DNA of 64,000 nt from Ascarosepion bandense (taxonomy: Eukaryota; Mollusca; Cephalopoda; Sepiida; Sepiidae). The stretch spans positions 2,256,501-2,320,500 of the forward strand of contig JBBBDQ010001275.1 of NCBI GenBank assembly GCA_037127315.1, written 5' to 3'. The notes below the pieces were generated by a model, which saw nothing but the letters and a program-made list of their open reading frames with translations, made no database searches and was not told the DNA's origin. Both the position numbers and the translations under genes were made by a program. Positions 63,301 to 64,000 of this stretch are shown piece after piece. Position 1 is the stretch's first letter. Each line of letters opens with the position of its first letter.

Positions 63301-64000
63301 CAAAATTTAATAATAATGGCTGACAATGCTTCATCTAATAAAAAATGAAGATGAAAGTAAATACAAGTCAAAAATTAATAATAACGGCTGACAATGCTTC
63401 ATCTAATAAAAAATGAAGGTGAAAGTAAATACTAGTCAAAAACTAATAATAGTAAATGACAATGCTTCATCTAATAAAAAACAATGATGAAAGTAAATAC
63501 TAGTAAAAAATTAATAATAATAACTGACAATGCTTCATCTAATAAAAAACGATGATGAAAGTAAATACTAGTCAAAAAGTAATAATAATCGCTGACAATG
63601 CTTCATCTAATAAAAAATGAAGATGAAATTAAATACTAGTAAAAAATTAATAATAATGGCTGACAATGTTTCATCTAATAAAAACGATGATGAAAGTAAA
63701 TACTAGTAAAAAATTAATAATAATGGCTGACAATGCTTCATCTAATAAAAAATGAAGATGAAATTAAATACTAGTAAAAAATTAATAATAATGGCTGACA
63801 ATGTTTCATCTAATAAAAAATGATGATGAAAGTAAATACCAGTCAAAAATTAATAATAATGGCTGACAATGCTTCATCTAATAATAAATGAAGATGGAAG
63901 TAAATACTAGTCAAAAATTAATAATAATAACTGACAATGCTTCATCTAATAAAAAACGATGATGAAAGTAAATACTAGTCAAAAATGAATAAAAATGACT
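60345..64000 (+). repeat. Satellite array, unit about 68 bp, with higher-order structure
   Basis: About 54 units of AATGGCTGACAATGCTTCAT, CTAATAAAAAATGAAGATGA, AAGTAAATACTAGTCAAAAA, TTAATAAT, running off the window edge. Variants (AACAAATTG, TGCATGTC, ATACAAGTC, AACGATGATG) recur at spacings of about 1020 bp and 611 bp, i.e. 15 and 9 units. 61081-61426 and 62101-62446 are identical. Each unit has TAA/TGA stops in every frame, so it encodes nothing. Confidence 0.92.

Noticed and set aside
60345..64000. MADNASSNKK-type reading of satellite units as a repeat protein
   Set aside because: Each unit has an in-frame stop within about ten codons in this phase and stops in the other phases.

Overview
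This is a eukaryotic window built almost entirely of transposable elements; I find no convincing single-copy host gene. The base composition, the dense degraded retroelements and several repeat families point to a mollusc, most likely a cephalopod (octopus-like). Those families are tRNA-headed SINEs, a CATCAT-tailed repeat around 17.04 kb, RTE-type LINEs, Penelope-like elements and Helitrons. The assignment rests on remembered repeat style, not on a search. Local family names used below: L-A is a jockey/CR1-like LINE with a CCCCCTGC...GGGTGAAA 3' end; L-B is an RTE-like LINE; S1 is a tRNA-headed SINE; Gypsy-A, -B and -C are three Gypsy-type LTR elements; R is an unclassified repeat of about 530 bp.

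Layout. 1-7.5 kb: L-B tail, then Gypsy-A on the minus strand (3' LTR candidate, integrase, RNase H, a doubled RT region, protease, gag) carrying a dead mariner inside its integrase. 7.5-10.4 kb: alternating L-B, L-A and tRNA-like fragments. 11.3-12.2 kb: a Helitron whose 3' end is repeated three times. 12.8-14.5 kb: S1 SINEs, a tRNA-like element with a hammerhead-ribozyme-like core, and L-A ends. 16.4-20.7 kb: two R copies, a SINE with a CATCAT tail, and L-B copies. 21.3-26.1 kb: a long minus-strand L-A split by an L-B copy with a matching target duplication. 27.1-31.4 kb: Gypsy-B on the minus strand, broken by SINEs, L-A pieces and a compact 626-bp unit that has a copia-like Gag ORF, 46-bp inverted ends and a perfect 5-bp target duplication. 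31.7-36.8 kb: a Helitron, SINEs, a long minisatellite and a 5S-headed SINE. 37.2-42.8 kb: L-A, a Penelope-like element with a GIY-YIG domain and a three-stem hammerhead motif, a SINE and a Helitron. 42.9-50.2 kb: L-A copies, one split by a 475-bp hAT-type element, the best preserved L-A reverse transcriptase (46.1-48.4 kb), and an L-B copy with a perfect 120-bp tandem duplication. 51.3-54.7 kb: SINE, Helitron, R, a 5S plus tRNA-like compound SINE, and a promoter-like or LTR-like block. 56.1-64 kb: Gypsy-C on the minus strand with a 158-bp 3' LTR, a second 158-bp LTR in the opposite orientation, and a satellite of about 68 bp that directly follows that LTR's primer-binding-like site and runs off the window.

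The elements do not form a pathway. Their nesting order can be read from target duplications and from coding frames that resume across insertions. The strongest second-look items are the inverted-end copia-like unit at 28.9 kb, the Gypsy-C leader satellite with opposed LTRs, and the two hammerhead-like motifs.
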